IMG/VR virus record: IMGVR_UViG_3300020185_000265
Location: 1-23,827 of that record
DNA length: 23,827 nucleotides
Source of the DNA: a virus
Strand: one strand, 5' to 3'
Below, in pieces: positions 1-7,945 of this stretch. The position numbers were made by a program, and so were the translations under genes. Within the stretch, counting starts at the first letter, position 1. Each line of letters starts with the position of its first letter. The notes under the pieces were generated by a model, which saw only the letters and a program-made list of their open reading frames with translations, was not told where the DNA came from and ran no database searches.

Positions 1-281
1 TATTCAGGGAGGAGGTTTTTTCTATTATTAGAAGAACCTGCCCCATCAAATATTACATAAACTTGAGTTGGTTGCATTTGACGTATCATCGCTCCTAGGG
101 AACGAAAAAAACCACCTAAACCTCCAATATGTACTCCATCAGGATTAACCATATTAAGTATTGCAAAATTTCTAAAAAATAGATTTAACCCATCTATCAT
201 TAGAATTCTTTCTCCCTCTACAGTCTCTTCTCCTTGCTCATCCATGTTATTGAGGAGCTTAAGTAAATCTTTTTGTTTCAT
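1..281 (-). CDS. rnh: 5'-3' exonuclease / RNase H (FEN-like), N-terminal part, cut by left edge
   Basis: 93 codons are visible; the 3' part lies off the left edge. Reading from ATG at 281, the protein has ILMIDGLNLFFRNF around residues 26-39 and VYVIFDGAG around 74-82. These match the first two metal-binding Asp blocks of the FEN/T4 RNase H family (here D30 and D79), which removes RNA primers and 5' flaps during lagging-strand synthesis. The stretch GGLGGFFRSLG between them is also family-like. The gene follows the UvsX gene after a 53-base gap that holds a strong G6/C6 hairpin ending 14 bases before this ATG. No Shine-Dalgarno site is present; the leader is A-rich. The symbol follows T4 naming. 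The remaining catalytic residues and the C-terminus cannot be checked here. Confidence 0.85.
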   Translation of the reverse strand, partial: MKQKDLLKLLNNMDEQGEETVEGERILMIDGLNLFFRNFAILNMVNPDGVHIGGLGGFFRSLGAMIRQMQPTQVYVIFDGAGSSNNRKNLLPE

Positions 282-295
282 GTGTGTTTTATTAT

Positions 296-320
296 GGGGG
301 GAATATACGAAATTCCCCCC
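296..320 (-). promoter_or_regulatory. G6/C6 hairpin in the uvsX-exonuclease gap
   Basis: A perfect 9-bp stem (GGGGGGAAT with ATTCCCCCC) encloses a 7-base loop. In the minus-strand transcript it begins shortly after the uvsX stop codon and ends 14 bases before the exonuclease start. It is not followed by a U-run (CATAATAAAA follows), so it is a weak candidate for an intrinsic terminator. It could instead be an mRNA processing or stability element, or a translational control element. The loop and 3' arm contain TTTCGTATATT (302-312), which recurs in the gp32 leader at 2290-2300. Confidence 0.6.
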
Positions 321-334
321 GGATAACCTAATTT

Positions 335-1411
335 TTATTTGGGTTCATCTGTATGAGATGTGATGTCAGTGTATGCTTCATCTTCTTCAGCAATTATAAA
401 ATCTCCACCACCTAGAATTTTCGTCCAGGCATCTTTGTGTTCCTCTTTATAATTCTTTAAAGCTTTATCATCATCTAAGATAAAACCATGAGGTGTCATA
501 ACAATTTTACCTCTGGTAGTAACCCCATTAATGTGGTTTTTGTCAATTTGTAGATTAGTACGCTTTGCAAACTCTACCTGCTTACCATCTTTAATTGCTT
601 TAATTTTAGATGTTCCAGCTGACATTACATTACCAAATGTTACTACAAATGTTGAATCAAACCACATAGCATATCCACCCTTATTCATTAGTTTGGGTTG
701 TCCCATAGGTGATTCTGCCTTTAATGTCCATACCTTATTAATACAAACTAAAGTATTTGTATAAGGATTACTTTCTTTACGAGACATTACTATACGTTGG
801 TTAACGTTATTTCCAAATTGAGTTGACATTGCGCCTGCGTTCCACTCGTTATTGTTTTTATTAGACTTTAACGACATTTCACACGGAACCGATCCGATTG
901 AATCCCAACAGAACATTAAGTCATAGGGTAAATTACCACTTTTTTGTTCATCGAGTAAATCTAGGATAAATCCGGCTACATCTTCAATTGAATTAATAGT
1001 TTCTCTATCTACATAGATAAAATTACCATTATAATCAACAACTTCACCTGTTTCTTTATCAACAACTTCATTAACTTCTAACCCCATCATCTTAGCATGT
1101 TCCCAGGACCACTTCATTTCTGTAATGATGAATACTGGTAAAATACCTCGTTTTTGGGCTGATACAGCTCCTTCAATCATTGCTGTTGTCTTACCTGTAT
1201 CTGAGTGACCACGAAGTAGTACAATATGTCCCATAGGAATGCCAGGCACAGAAGTTATCTCTTGATAAGCTTCTGATAGTGGTATCCATGATTGTTCTTT
1301 AAATTTTGCTTTAGAAGATAGTCCTTTCTTAGTTTTAAAGCCATCTAAATTGAAGCTTGCTTTAATTTCTGAGGAGACTGCCTCCGATAGTGATTTTTTA
1401 GGTCTTGCCAT
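335..1411 (-). CDS. uvsX: UvsX-like RecA-family recombinase
   Basis: A 358-residue strand-exchange ATPase for recombination-dependent replication and repair; it should load on ssDNA with the gp32-like partner encoded just upstream. The Walker A motif is GHSDTGKT at residues 68-75. The Walker B strand DLMFCWDS lies at about 164-171. Between them is TEMKWSWEHAKMMGLE, typical of phage UvsX-type proteins. The N-terminus is basic and the C-terminus (about 325-358) acidic, as in RecA/UvsX. The length is close to T4 UvsX. The start at 1411 follows the leader AAAAAATAAAT, with 9 bases between it and the upstream stop. The gene sits in the cluster polymerase-156aa-gp32-uvsX-exonuclease. Family assignment is secure; a different phage RecA name would be the only alternative. 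Confidence 0.93.
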   Translation of the reverse strand: MARPKKSLSEAVSSEIKASFNLDGFKTKKGLSSKAKFKEQSWIPLSEAYQEITSVPGIPMGHIVLLRGHSDTGKTTAMIEGAVSAQKRGILPVFIITEMKWSWEHAKMMGLEVNEVVDKETGEVVDYNGNFIYVDRETINSIEDVAGFILDLLDEQKSGNLPYDLMFCWDSIGSVPCEMSLKSNKNNNEWNAGAMSTQFGNNVNQRIVMSRKESNPYTNTLVCINKVWTLKAESPMGQPKLMNKGGYAMWFDSTFVVTFGNVMSAGTSKIKAIKDGKQVEFAKRTNLQIDKNHINGVTTRGKIVMTPHGFILDDDKALKNYKEEHKDAWTKILGGGDFIIAEEDEAYTDITSHTDEPK

Positions 1412-1420
1412 ATTTATTTT

Positions 1421-2254
1421 TTAAAAAGGTAAATCGTTGGTTTTCTCATCATCATCAAATAGTGAATCGAATTTATCACTAGTTGATTGTTTAGGTTTTG
1501 CACTCAAAGAATAATTTGATTTTGGAGTACTTTTAACATCATTATCAAATGCAACCGCAGGTTCAGAAGTGATTTCTTCATCATCTTCAGGAGTTAACCA
1601 CTCTTGTAGTGCTGATTTCATTTCATCATAGCTTAATGGTTTAAAGACTTTTTTAGGATCAACTTGATCTTCTAAAAATTTCTCAATTTCATCACTACTT
1701 TCAGATAATGGGGATGTTTTCATAGATGGACCTAATGTCGTACGGTTATAAGGAGTACCTGTAGATTCAGGACCAACCGTATTTAACTTAATGTCACGAC
1801 CTTGAGAAAAATCAGTAAAATCACCTACTTCTTCATCAGCAGCTAATTGTAGAAATGCTTCATAAATTTCTTTACCAAATTGCCACAATTTTACTCCTTC
1901 GCTTTCTTCACCACGTACAACTACGGGTGCAAATATACGAGTTTTAGCATCTAACTTTTTTGCTAATCTCCAATTGTCCTTGTCATTACTTTGACGTAGT
2001 TGTTTAGCAAACTCCATAATTGGGTCTTTTTCCCCCCAATTAGCAGGTGATGCCATTACTTTTTTACTACCAATACCATAGTAAAATTTCATCTCTGTAA
2101 ATGGGTTTTCTTTATTGTACTTAAAAGGTACAACTCTAACTGTTTGTTTACCTACTGAGGGTTTCCAAAACATGTTTTTACCTCCACCAGAACCCTGGTT
2201 TGATGAGGATTTTTGCATCTGATTAAGACGCTGTTTGATTACATTCAAATCCAT
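1421..2254 (-). CDS. gp32: gp32-like single-stranded DNA-binding protein lacking the zinc site
   Basis: A 277-residue protein that should coat ssDNA and bridge polymerase, UvsX and nuclease. The OB-fold core begins around residue 28 with MFWKPSVGKQTVRVVPF, followed by NPFTEMKFYYGIG, both typical of T4-like gp32. The C-terminal third is low-complexity and acidic and ends in DDDEKTNDLPF, like the partner-binding acidic tip of SSB proteins. The protein contains no cysteine. The stretch SPANWGEKDPIMEF falls where many gp32 proteins carry their Cys zinc ligands, so the zinc site appears lost. The gene lies between the 156-residue gene and uvsX. Its leader (2255-2319) is A+T-rich and may carry its own promoter. 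The 9-base gap to uvsX implies cotranscription. Confidence 0.85.
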   Translation of the reverse strand: MDLNVIKQRLNQMQKSSSNQGSGGGKNMFWKPSVGKQTVRVVPFKYNKENPFTEMKFYYGIGSKKVMASPANWGEKDPIMEFAKQLRQSNDKDNWRLAKKLDAKTRIFAPVVVRGEESEGVKLWQFGKEIYEAFLQLAADEEVGDFTDFSQGRDIKLNTVGPESTGTPYNRTTLGPSMKTSPLSESSDEIEKFLEDQVDPKKVFKPLSYDEMKSALQEWLTPEDDEEITSEPAVAFDNDVKSTPKSNYSLSAKPKQSTSDKFDSLFDDDEKTNDLPF

Positions 2255-2319
2255 AATATAACTTATTTTTATTTATTTATTAATAACTCAATATACGAAA
2301 CTAATTTGGTAATTCCAAA
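2255..2319 (-). promoter_or_regulatory. gp32 leader with weak hairpin and TTTCGTATATT element
   Basis: The 65-base gap begins (minus strand) with a weak 7-bp hairpin, AATTTGG/CCAAATT (2303-2321), which overlaps the stop codon of the 156-residue gene and has no U-run. Next comes TTTCGTATATT (2290-2300), identical over 11 bases to a sequence in the uvsX-exonuclease gap. The A-rich start leader follows. I read it as a possible promoter for the abundant gp32 protein; no canonical -10/-35 pair is clear. Confidence 0.35.
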
Positions 2320-2790
2320 TTATACTTCGATAATTTTAAAAATCTTTGTATTTAGTTGTTTTAACTCATTATGCTGAGTAAGGAGAATACAGTTTCTATA
2401 ATGTTGCCAATCAATTATAAATTTAGGATCTACAACACCACCATTTAACCCTTTAATTACCTCATTTAGAGCATTAATAGTGTATAAGGTGTTAGAGTCT
2501 TTTTTACGATGTACTAATATTGTATTGTCTGGAATTGTATTTACATTTCCCTGCTCTACATTATAAGTGACAACATATTCATTGTTACTCTTAACATGAA
2601 GAACAAACATCTTATTATACATTATTTTGTACTTAGAAGTAAGATTCTCAATTAAAGAATCTAAATCTTCTAAAGTTGTAAAGGTGCAAAAAAGTTTATT
2701 ATTCAAATCGTTAATGTTTAAGGGAGTAGCAAAATCATACTGTCCCGTATACATATAACTATTATTCTGTAAAATCGTAGGTGTTTCCAT
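2320..2790 (-). CDS. hypothetical protein in replication cluster
   Basis: A 156-residue protein I do not recognise. It has no cysteine cluster, nucleotide-binding motif, signal peptide or membrane segment. It looks like a mixed alpha/beta soluble protein with a notable patch VVDPKFIIDWQHYRNCILL at about 117-135. The chosen start at 2790 overlaps the end of the polymerase gene by 29 bases and has the usual AAAAATAA leader. An in-frame Met at residue 13 (about 2754) would remove the overlap and is a real alternative. Position between polymerase and gp32 suggests a replication accessory role, by context only. I am sure that it is coding and unsure what it does. Confidence 0.75.
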   Translation of the reverse strand: METPTILQNNSYMYTGQYDFATPLNINDLNNKLFCTFTTLEDLDSLIENLTSKYKIMYNKMFVLHVKSNNEYVVTYNVEQGNVNTIPDNTILVHRKKDSNTLYTINALNEVIKGLNGGVVDPKFIIDWQHYRNCILLTQHNELKQLNTKIFKIIEV

Positions 2791-4033
2791 AACTTATTTT
2801 TGATGCTAATTTATAGCTTTTAATTATATTTTTAATAACATTTATAATATCTTTCTCCTCCTTATCTAAATCTAACAAAAAAGCATCATAAGTATATAAT
2901 ACTAACTTTGTTTTTTTACCTCGGAGCGATTTTAATATTTCCCACAATATACGAATGTTGGTTGATGTTTCCAAGTTTTGAAGAACATAATTCAACAACT
3001 TTTGCGGCTTCATATCTTGTGTATCATCCTTCCTAAGTATATACCCGGATTGTGGCATTTTTATCCAACCTTGATATTGAAAAGTATCCCACAAATCATC
3101 CGTATATGCTTGTACTTTTTTAAAAAATTCCAGATTCTTATATTGGTCGAAAACTCCTCCGTATAGTTGTTTAAACGTCAGTTCCTTAGCTTTTTTATAA
3201 TCCACTCCATACATTTTAGCAAAGGCAGCATGAATATCTCCATCATCAAACGTATAACCGATAAGATTAGCCAACAGAGTAGGATGGTAAGCACTAATAT
3301 CCAACTCAAGGAGTAAATCATTCCTTGGTATAAAACATTTTCTCGATCCGTTTTCTTTATTAAGTGCTGCATAATTAACTCCATTAAATGTGTTTGAGGG
3401 ACGTGTTGTAAGGGTTTTTAAATTATATTGTGTGTAAGCATAATTACCATCAATTGGGTGAAATTTCTCCTCAAATAATTCTTTATTTACTCGAAGACCA
3501 CTTGCTTCAATAGCTGAAAATACAATTGAAGATCGTTTATTGAACCACTGACAGTAATCATCTTTACAATCTGTGTTAAATGCGTTTAAATCACTAAAAA
3601 TTGCCTCACAATATTCATAGTGTTTTACTACCGGAATAATGCGGTTTACATCTTTTTTACTACTATGGTGTTTGTAGAAGTGTTTGTAGGTGTGTGGTTG
3701 CTCTGGTATATACGTATTATGTGTGGGTTGAGTGTCAAAAAGAGCTTTTAGAGGTAAATATTGTAATGTTGATTTTTTATTTCTTACATATATTTTTTTT
3801 ACTTTGCCTAGTATTTGTATTACAACGTTTAAATCCAATTGTAATGTCTCACTATGGTTAATGCATAACATATAACCTTTATGTGCGTTTAATGGGCGTA
3901 CATACAATAATGATACGTTGTCAAGTGTTGGATGGGTGGTAAAATTATAAGGGATTACCTCTAAAAACACTTCATCAAAACCTTGACAGCTAAAATCTTC
4001 TAATTGTTCGCTATCTTCTATTAACCAAAACAT
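2762..4033 (-). CDS. divergent family A (Pol I-type) DNA polymerase
   Basis: A 423-residue protein. The C-terminal half matches the family A polymerase palm and fingers. LTTRPSNTFNGVNYAALN (208-225) corresponds to the T-x-GRLSS/NLQN region. Motif A is LELDISAYHP, with catalytic D245. Motif B is AKELTFKQLYGG (282-293). KPQKLLNYVLQNLETSTNIR (342-361) matches the N-x-x-Q region. Motif C is TYDAFLLD, with D383 in place of the usual V-H-D-E. The N-terminal ~140 residues occupy the place of a 3'-5' exonuclease domain but lack its D-x-E signature, so proofreading is probably absent here. Well-studied T4-like phages use a family B polymerase, so this is unexpected. It could be the main replicase or a repair polymerase. 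It lies next to the tail genes after a 44-base gap. Confidence 0.8.
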   Translation of the reverse strand: MFWLIEDSEQLEDFSCQGFDEVFLEVIPYNFTTHPTLDNVSLLYVRPLNAHKGYMLCINHSETLQLDLNVVIQILGKVKKIYVRNKKSTLQYLPLKALFDTQPTHNTYIPEQPHTYKHFYKHHSSKKDVNRIIPVVKHYEYCEAIFSDLNAFNTDCKDDYCQWFNKRSSIVFSAIEASGLRVNKELFEEKFHPIDGNYAYTQYNLKTLTTRPSNTFNGVNYAALNKENGSRKCFIPRNDLLLELDISAYHPTLLANLIGYTFDDGDIHAAFAKMYGVDYKKAKELTFKQLYGGVFDQYKNLEFFKKVQAYTDDLWDTFQYQGWIKMPQSGYILRKDDTQDMKPQKLLNYVLQNLETSTNIRILWEILKSLRGKKTKLVLYTYDAFLLDLDKEEKDIINVIKNIIKSYKLASKISYGNTYDFTE

Positions 4034-4077
4034 ATACCTTCATTTTCGGTTAATATATGAAAATAATAATAATATTC

Positions 4078-4719
4078 CTAGTTTGGTTTAACGAATTGTG
4101 AGTAATTTTTAAAGTATCTAACTAAACCTTTATACTTGTTTTGCTTTTCAACTAATGAAACTACTTTAAGATTAGTTTTAGAAACTTCACTTATTGAATC
4201 TCCTGTTAAAGTCCAAGTTATAGTAAATGGATCATATAAAGAAAATAAATATTCAGAACTAGCATCATTTAACCCATTATATGTATCTTTATTTATTTCA
4301 ATGTAGATATCTTGATTAGTTCTTTTACATAGATATCTCGTAAATATTCCTAAACTATAATCCTTTTCTGTTGGGGTAGGTAAAAAATATTGAGGTATTA
4401 ATTTTATTTCAGGATTATTTATATCTACCCCTCTAGCTAAATCATAAGCTCTAACAGTTTCATAATTAGGATTTAAACCTTCAATTGAACCCGTATCTTG
4501 AACTCCTAAAATTGAGATTGATGAATTACCTGTAAGTGGAGGTTTTGTAAATTTAATTAACTCCTCATATGGGGTATCTTGGGGTGTTTTTTTTGAATAA
4601 AATTTGCCTGATGATGTTGACCAGTATGAACCCCTATAGTTTTCATTTGTTAAAAGGATAACAAACTCACCACCATTAGTGTATAAATTAGTTTTTATTT
4701 GGGATTGTGGAAAATACAT
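4078..4719 (-). CDS. hypothetical protein, probably tail or baseplate associated
   Basis: A 213-residue protein with no function I can name. It is rich in aromatic residues and Thr/Ser and predicted mostly beta. It starts with QSQIKTNLYTNGGEFV followed by NYRGSYWSTSSGKFYS, a style I associate with unnamed structural proteins of uncultured T4-like phages (recollection, not a search). It has no signal peptide or membrane helix. It is the last gene of the tail block, 16 bases after the large 967-residue structural gene, and is followed by the replication genes. By context it may be a minor baseplate component or an assembly factor. The start at 4719 is preceded by TTTAAAATAATAAG, the usual leader style here. 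Confidence 0.75.
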   Translation of the reverse strand: MYFPQSQIKTNLYTNGGEFVILLTNENYRGSYWSTSSGKFYSKKTPQDTPYEELIKFTKPPLTGNSSISILGVQDTGSIEGLNPNYETVRAYDLARGVDINNPEIKLIPQYFLPTPTEKDYSLGIFTRYLCKRTNQDIYIEINKDTYNGLNDASSEYLFSLYDPFTITWTLTGDSISEVSKTNLKVVSLVEKQNKYKGLVRYFKNYSQFVKPN

Positions 4720-4735
4720 CTTATTATTTTAAAGT

Positions 4736-7639
4736 TTATTCTATAGCACCCTTATAATTGTATGTATTATCGGGTGTATTTAAGTCATTGTCATCGTCCA
4801 CACTAGTTACAGTTAATGAATCTATTTTTGTCTTCCACCCATTATTATTAATAGTATGGGTTATTCCTTTACAAATAAATGATAAAGTTTTTGGATATGA
4901 TGGTGGTAGTATTTCTGTTGTAATGTAAAATTTTTCATAAATTCTTAAACCTGAAAAACCATCCATATCTAAATTCATATTAAAAGGAATAAAACCTTGA
5001 GAATTTGGGGGATTTTTGGGAGAATTGGGTTTGGTATCGGGTTTAAATGCAAGCTCTTTGTCCTCAATAGTTGTAATATATCTATTTAAATTAGCATTAA
5101 GAGATTGAGCTGTTTCTTGAACATCACCATCGGGCATTCTTCCAGATTGATAAAATGAAGGGATTAATGCTGATGGTTTATTTAAAGATACAATACTTTT
5201 TGAAAAAATTTCAAAGGGTTTGGATTGTGATGATTTTTTAGAATTAATACCAGCTTTACTTAATTTACTAGGAGTAACACTATCGTTTAGCCCTGTATTC
5301 CACCTGGAGAATGCACCGGCATCAGCAATATCATTAGATTTTTGAGATTGAGCTCCAATTGAAATCATAGTAGCAAACTTATTAGATAGAGTTGTAGAAA
5401 TACCTACACTATGAATAAAGGAAGCATTTTGTTGGAGAGGTTTCCATCCGTTAATATTAAATAATGTTCTTTGTATTGGTGGGACTCGTGTACCTTTTGC
5501 TACTAAAGGATCTAATGGGGTATCATCTCTAAATACTACAGTATTTAAGTCATGGTCGTAGGTTACTGAAAATTTATTAATGCTACCTAATGCCGTGTTT
5601 ATACCATAAAGGAGTTGTTCTAAAAATTTTAATAGTGGGACAGCGTTATTAGATGTGGTTTGTTTTAATACTCTACCTATATAGTGAAGATTAACAGGTA
5701 TGTTTAACATATTAGCTACATAGTCACTTTCGGGGACTTTGAAATTACAACCTTCTAAAACATCACTGTAATAAGAAACAAAATCTCCAATAGTGATTTT
5801 TTCTGTTTTTATTGTTTTACCGTCTGCTCCTTTTTCTTCTTTTTTATCTACTTTTGCAGTTGGGAATTTGAAGGGGATAAGGCAAACATTAGGATCTGAT
5901 GAAAATTGGGTAGGTTGGGTATACATAAAATTTTCCCCATCTAAATCGAAGCTTAAGATTTTTTCATTAAAATCACTAGTTAAATTTTTTGAATTTAAAA
6001 AATCATCTTTTTCTTTTTGGGTTGTTAATTTAGCAAGCTCTTTTTTAACTACTTCAGATTCTGCGGTATCTAATCCTCCATTATAAATTAAAAGTTCTTC
6101 TTCAATAAATTTTAATAATCGTTCTAATTTAATATATTGGTATGGGGCATTTCTTGCAGCTTTAAGCGTTCCACCTATAATCTCCCCTGTATGATCCTGA
6201 ACTTCTCGTAGGGTTGAAGGTTGGATCATTAATAAATCTCCATAATCATCTATTTCTCCTAAAGTATTGAAAGACTTAATTGTTTTTTCAGAACTAGAAG
6301 ATGTAACTATTTCTTTACTATTTGAGTTAAAGTTTTGTTTTAAATAGTTATAATTTTTATATAGAAAAGCATTTAGTTTAGATTTATCTTTACTAGCTAT
6401 TAATACTTGAGGTCCTGGGTCTTCTGGGGTTAAAGTATTTGGTAGGGGTTTTAGAGTAGCTCTTTTAAATGTGGGTAGATTGCCAAATGTACTTTTTGCT
6501 CTCTCATAATTATAACCCGTAGTTTTACCCGTTAAATTTGCTATAAATGAAGGATCTTTATGGTTAGGTTCATCCCAAAATTCATAAAATTTTATTCTAT
6601 TATCATAGTGGACTGTGTAATTGAAGGGTTTATTGTTTCTATCTATAAGATTAAAAGTATAACCATTTTCACCTTCATAATCACTACGCTTACTACTAGT
6701 ACTCCTACTACTATTAGAAATTGTTTTAGGTTTGGATTCAGTAGCAGCTTCAACTCTATCAATTGTTAAAGATTCAATTATATCTCCAGTAGATATAGCT
6801 TTTACTTCTATACTATATGAACCATCAGAATTTAAATTCCAAACAAAGTTAGTAATTTTTCCATAAAACCCATCATAGTTACCTTGGGATCCATTTACTT
6901 TACCCGCATCCTCATCTATAGTAGTCCCATCACCACTTTCCCCATTACCTCTTTCTTTTTTAATAGCTGCAAGTAGTCTTTGTTGGCTTCCCTTTTTATT
7001 ACCATCTAAAAAGTCATTCATCATTAAAAATGGCAAAGTATTAAAATTAGCTCTAGTGTATATTGGAGCTTCTGGAGTGCCTTTAAAATAATTGGTGTGA
7101 CCCCATTCTAAAAGAATAGTATAACCTGGGCGCATAAACAAAGCATCTAAAGCAGCAAATTGCTTAATATTATATGCTTTCATTTTAAAAGAAGCTTTTC
7201 TTAAAGAGCCCCTATTATATGTTGTAATCGATAGATCTTCAATACCCGGCATAGGTACAAGACCTCTTGATGTTTCATATTCAAAACCGTATGCTGAATT
7301 GTTTGGCTGTTGGCCTGCATACACCCCTGAATTTAGATTGGTAGTTTGGTTATAAGTTGTATTACCATCTTTATCGGTATCTTGCCCTAAACCAATAGTA
7401 CCATTAAATAAAACATATTCTTGGGCTAACTTTCCACCCCCAAAATTTTGTCTCCCCGTTAATTCTTCAGCAGTTTTAGCATCTACTTGAACTGCTGAAA
7501 TAGCCCTAATCCAAGCAGTTTTATTTGTCTGCCAAGCCAACATCTCAGGGGTTTTATTTTTAAGACCTAATAACTGTTGTCTAAGATTAACTTGATTCTT
7601 AGCCCATTGGTCAGGATTATTGCCTATAATGTTTGCCAT
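4736..7639 (-). CDS. large virion structural protein, probably baseplate
   Basis: A 967-residue protein rich in Asn, Ser and Thr, without transmembrane helices or an enzymatic motif I can identify. The best-conserved-looking part is residues 125-185, including RGLVPMPGIEDLSITTYNRG and YTILLEWGHTNYF. This segment resembles large baseplate or tail structural proteins of uncultured T4-like phages, from memory. Two low-complexity Ser/Lys stretches (about 300-325 and 440-455) look like linkers. The C-terminal ~100 residues resume a compact beta-rich pattern (GLRIYEKFYITTEILPPSYP). It follows the gp53-like gene by 3 bases, so it should be cotranslated with it. Size and position between wedge-like and end-of-tail genes suggest a baseplate hub or wedge role. 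The specific T4 counterpart is unknown. Confidence 0.75.
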   Translation of the reverse strand: MANIIGNNPDQWAKNQVNLRQQLLGLKNKTPEMLAWQTNKTAWIRAISAVQVDAKTAEELTGRQNFGGGKLAQEYVLFNGTIGLGQDTDKDGNTTYNQTTNLNSGVYAGQQPNNSAYGFEYETSRGLVPMPGIEDLSITTYNRGSLRKASFKMKAYNIKQFAALDALFMRPGYTILLEWGHTNYFKGTPEAPIYTRANFNTLPFLMMNDFLDGNKKGSQQRLLAAIKKERGNGESGDGTTIDEDAGKVNGSQGNYDGFYGKITNFVWNLNSDGSYSIEVKAISTGDIIESLTIDRVEAATESKPKTISNSSRSTSSKRSDYEGENGYTFNLIDRNNKPFNYTVHYDNRIKFYEFWDEPNHKDPSFIANLTGKTTGYNYERAKSTFGNLPTFKRATLKPLPNTLTPEDPGPQVLIASKDKSKLNAFLYKNYNYLKQNFNSNSKEIVTSSSSEKTIKSFNTLGEIDDYGDLLMIQPSTLREVQDHTGEIIGGTLKAARNAPYQYIKLERLLKFIEEELLIYNGGLDTAESEVVKKELAKLTTQKEKDDFLNSKNLTSDFNEKILSFDLDGENFMYTQPTQFSSDPNVCLIPFKFPTAKVDKKEEKGADGKTIKTEKITIGDFVSYYSDVLEGCNFKVPESDYVANMLNIPVNLHYIGRVLKQTTSNNAVPLLKFLEQLLYGINTALGSINKFSVTYDHDLNTVVFRDDTPLDPLVAKGTRVPPIQRTLFNINGWKPLQQNASFIHSVGISTTLSNKFATMISIGAQSQKSNDIADAGAFSRWNTGLNDSVTPSKLSKAGINSKKSSQSKPFEIFSKSIVSLNKPSALIPSFYQSGRMPDGDVQETAQSLNANLNRYITTIEDKELAFKPDTKPNSPKNPPNSQGFIPFNMNLDMDGFSGLRIYEKFYITTEILPPSYPKTLSFICKGITHTINNNGWKTKIDSLTVTSVDDDNDLNTPDNTYNYKGAIE

Positions 7640-7642
7640 ATG

Positions 7643-7945
7643 TTAAAACCTATTTATGTTTAAATAATTTCTTTGAATTGATGATATATTAGTAGGTATT
7701 CTTATTTGAGAACCTACGGGTGGATAAATTGATGTTGGGGGAATAGAAGGGTTGGCTGTGGCTATTATCCACCATAAACCTGTATTACCATAATATTGGT
7801 TAGCTAGCAAGTCATATCTATCTCTATCATCAGTTATAACATATATGTCAGTATCCGATAGTGGGATTGTAGGGTAAAAGTTAGTTGAATAGTAACGATT
7901 GCCTTTATCAGTGTTTAATACTTGTATGTCTTGATATCTATTCAT
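7643..7945 (-). CDS. gp53/LysM-like baseplate wedge protein
   Basis: A 100-residue protein with a LysM-like core: DRYDLLANQYYGNTGLWWII at about 42-61, then IPPTSIYPPVGSQIRIP near 68-84. This is the layout of T4 gp53-type baseplate wedge proteins and tail protein X relatives: a residue stretch for a repeated unit, W-W/I, then P-x-G-x-x-I-x-I-P. In contractile tails these join wedges or anchor the baseplate to the tube. The ATG overlaps the stop of the upstream gene by one base (TAATG), a sign of translational coupling. The next gene starts 3 bases after its stop. The family call rests on motif shape and context. A generic LysM domain protein is the alternative. Confidence 0.75.
   Translation of the reverse strand: MNRYQDIQVLNTDKGNRYYSTNFYPTIPLSDTDIYVITDDRDRYDLLANQYYGNTGLWWIIATANPSIPPTSIYPPVGSQIRIPTNISSIQRNYLNINRF

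Noticed and set aside
1929-2955. Further AATATACGA copies inside the gp32-like gene (about 1929) and the polymerase gene (about 2946)
   Set aside because: They fall on Arg-Ile-Phe/Leu codons within coding sequence and share only part of the 11-base element, so they are likely coincidental.
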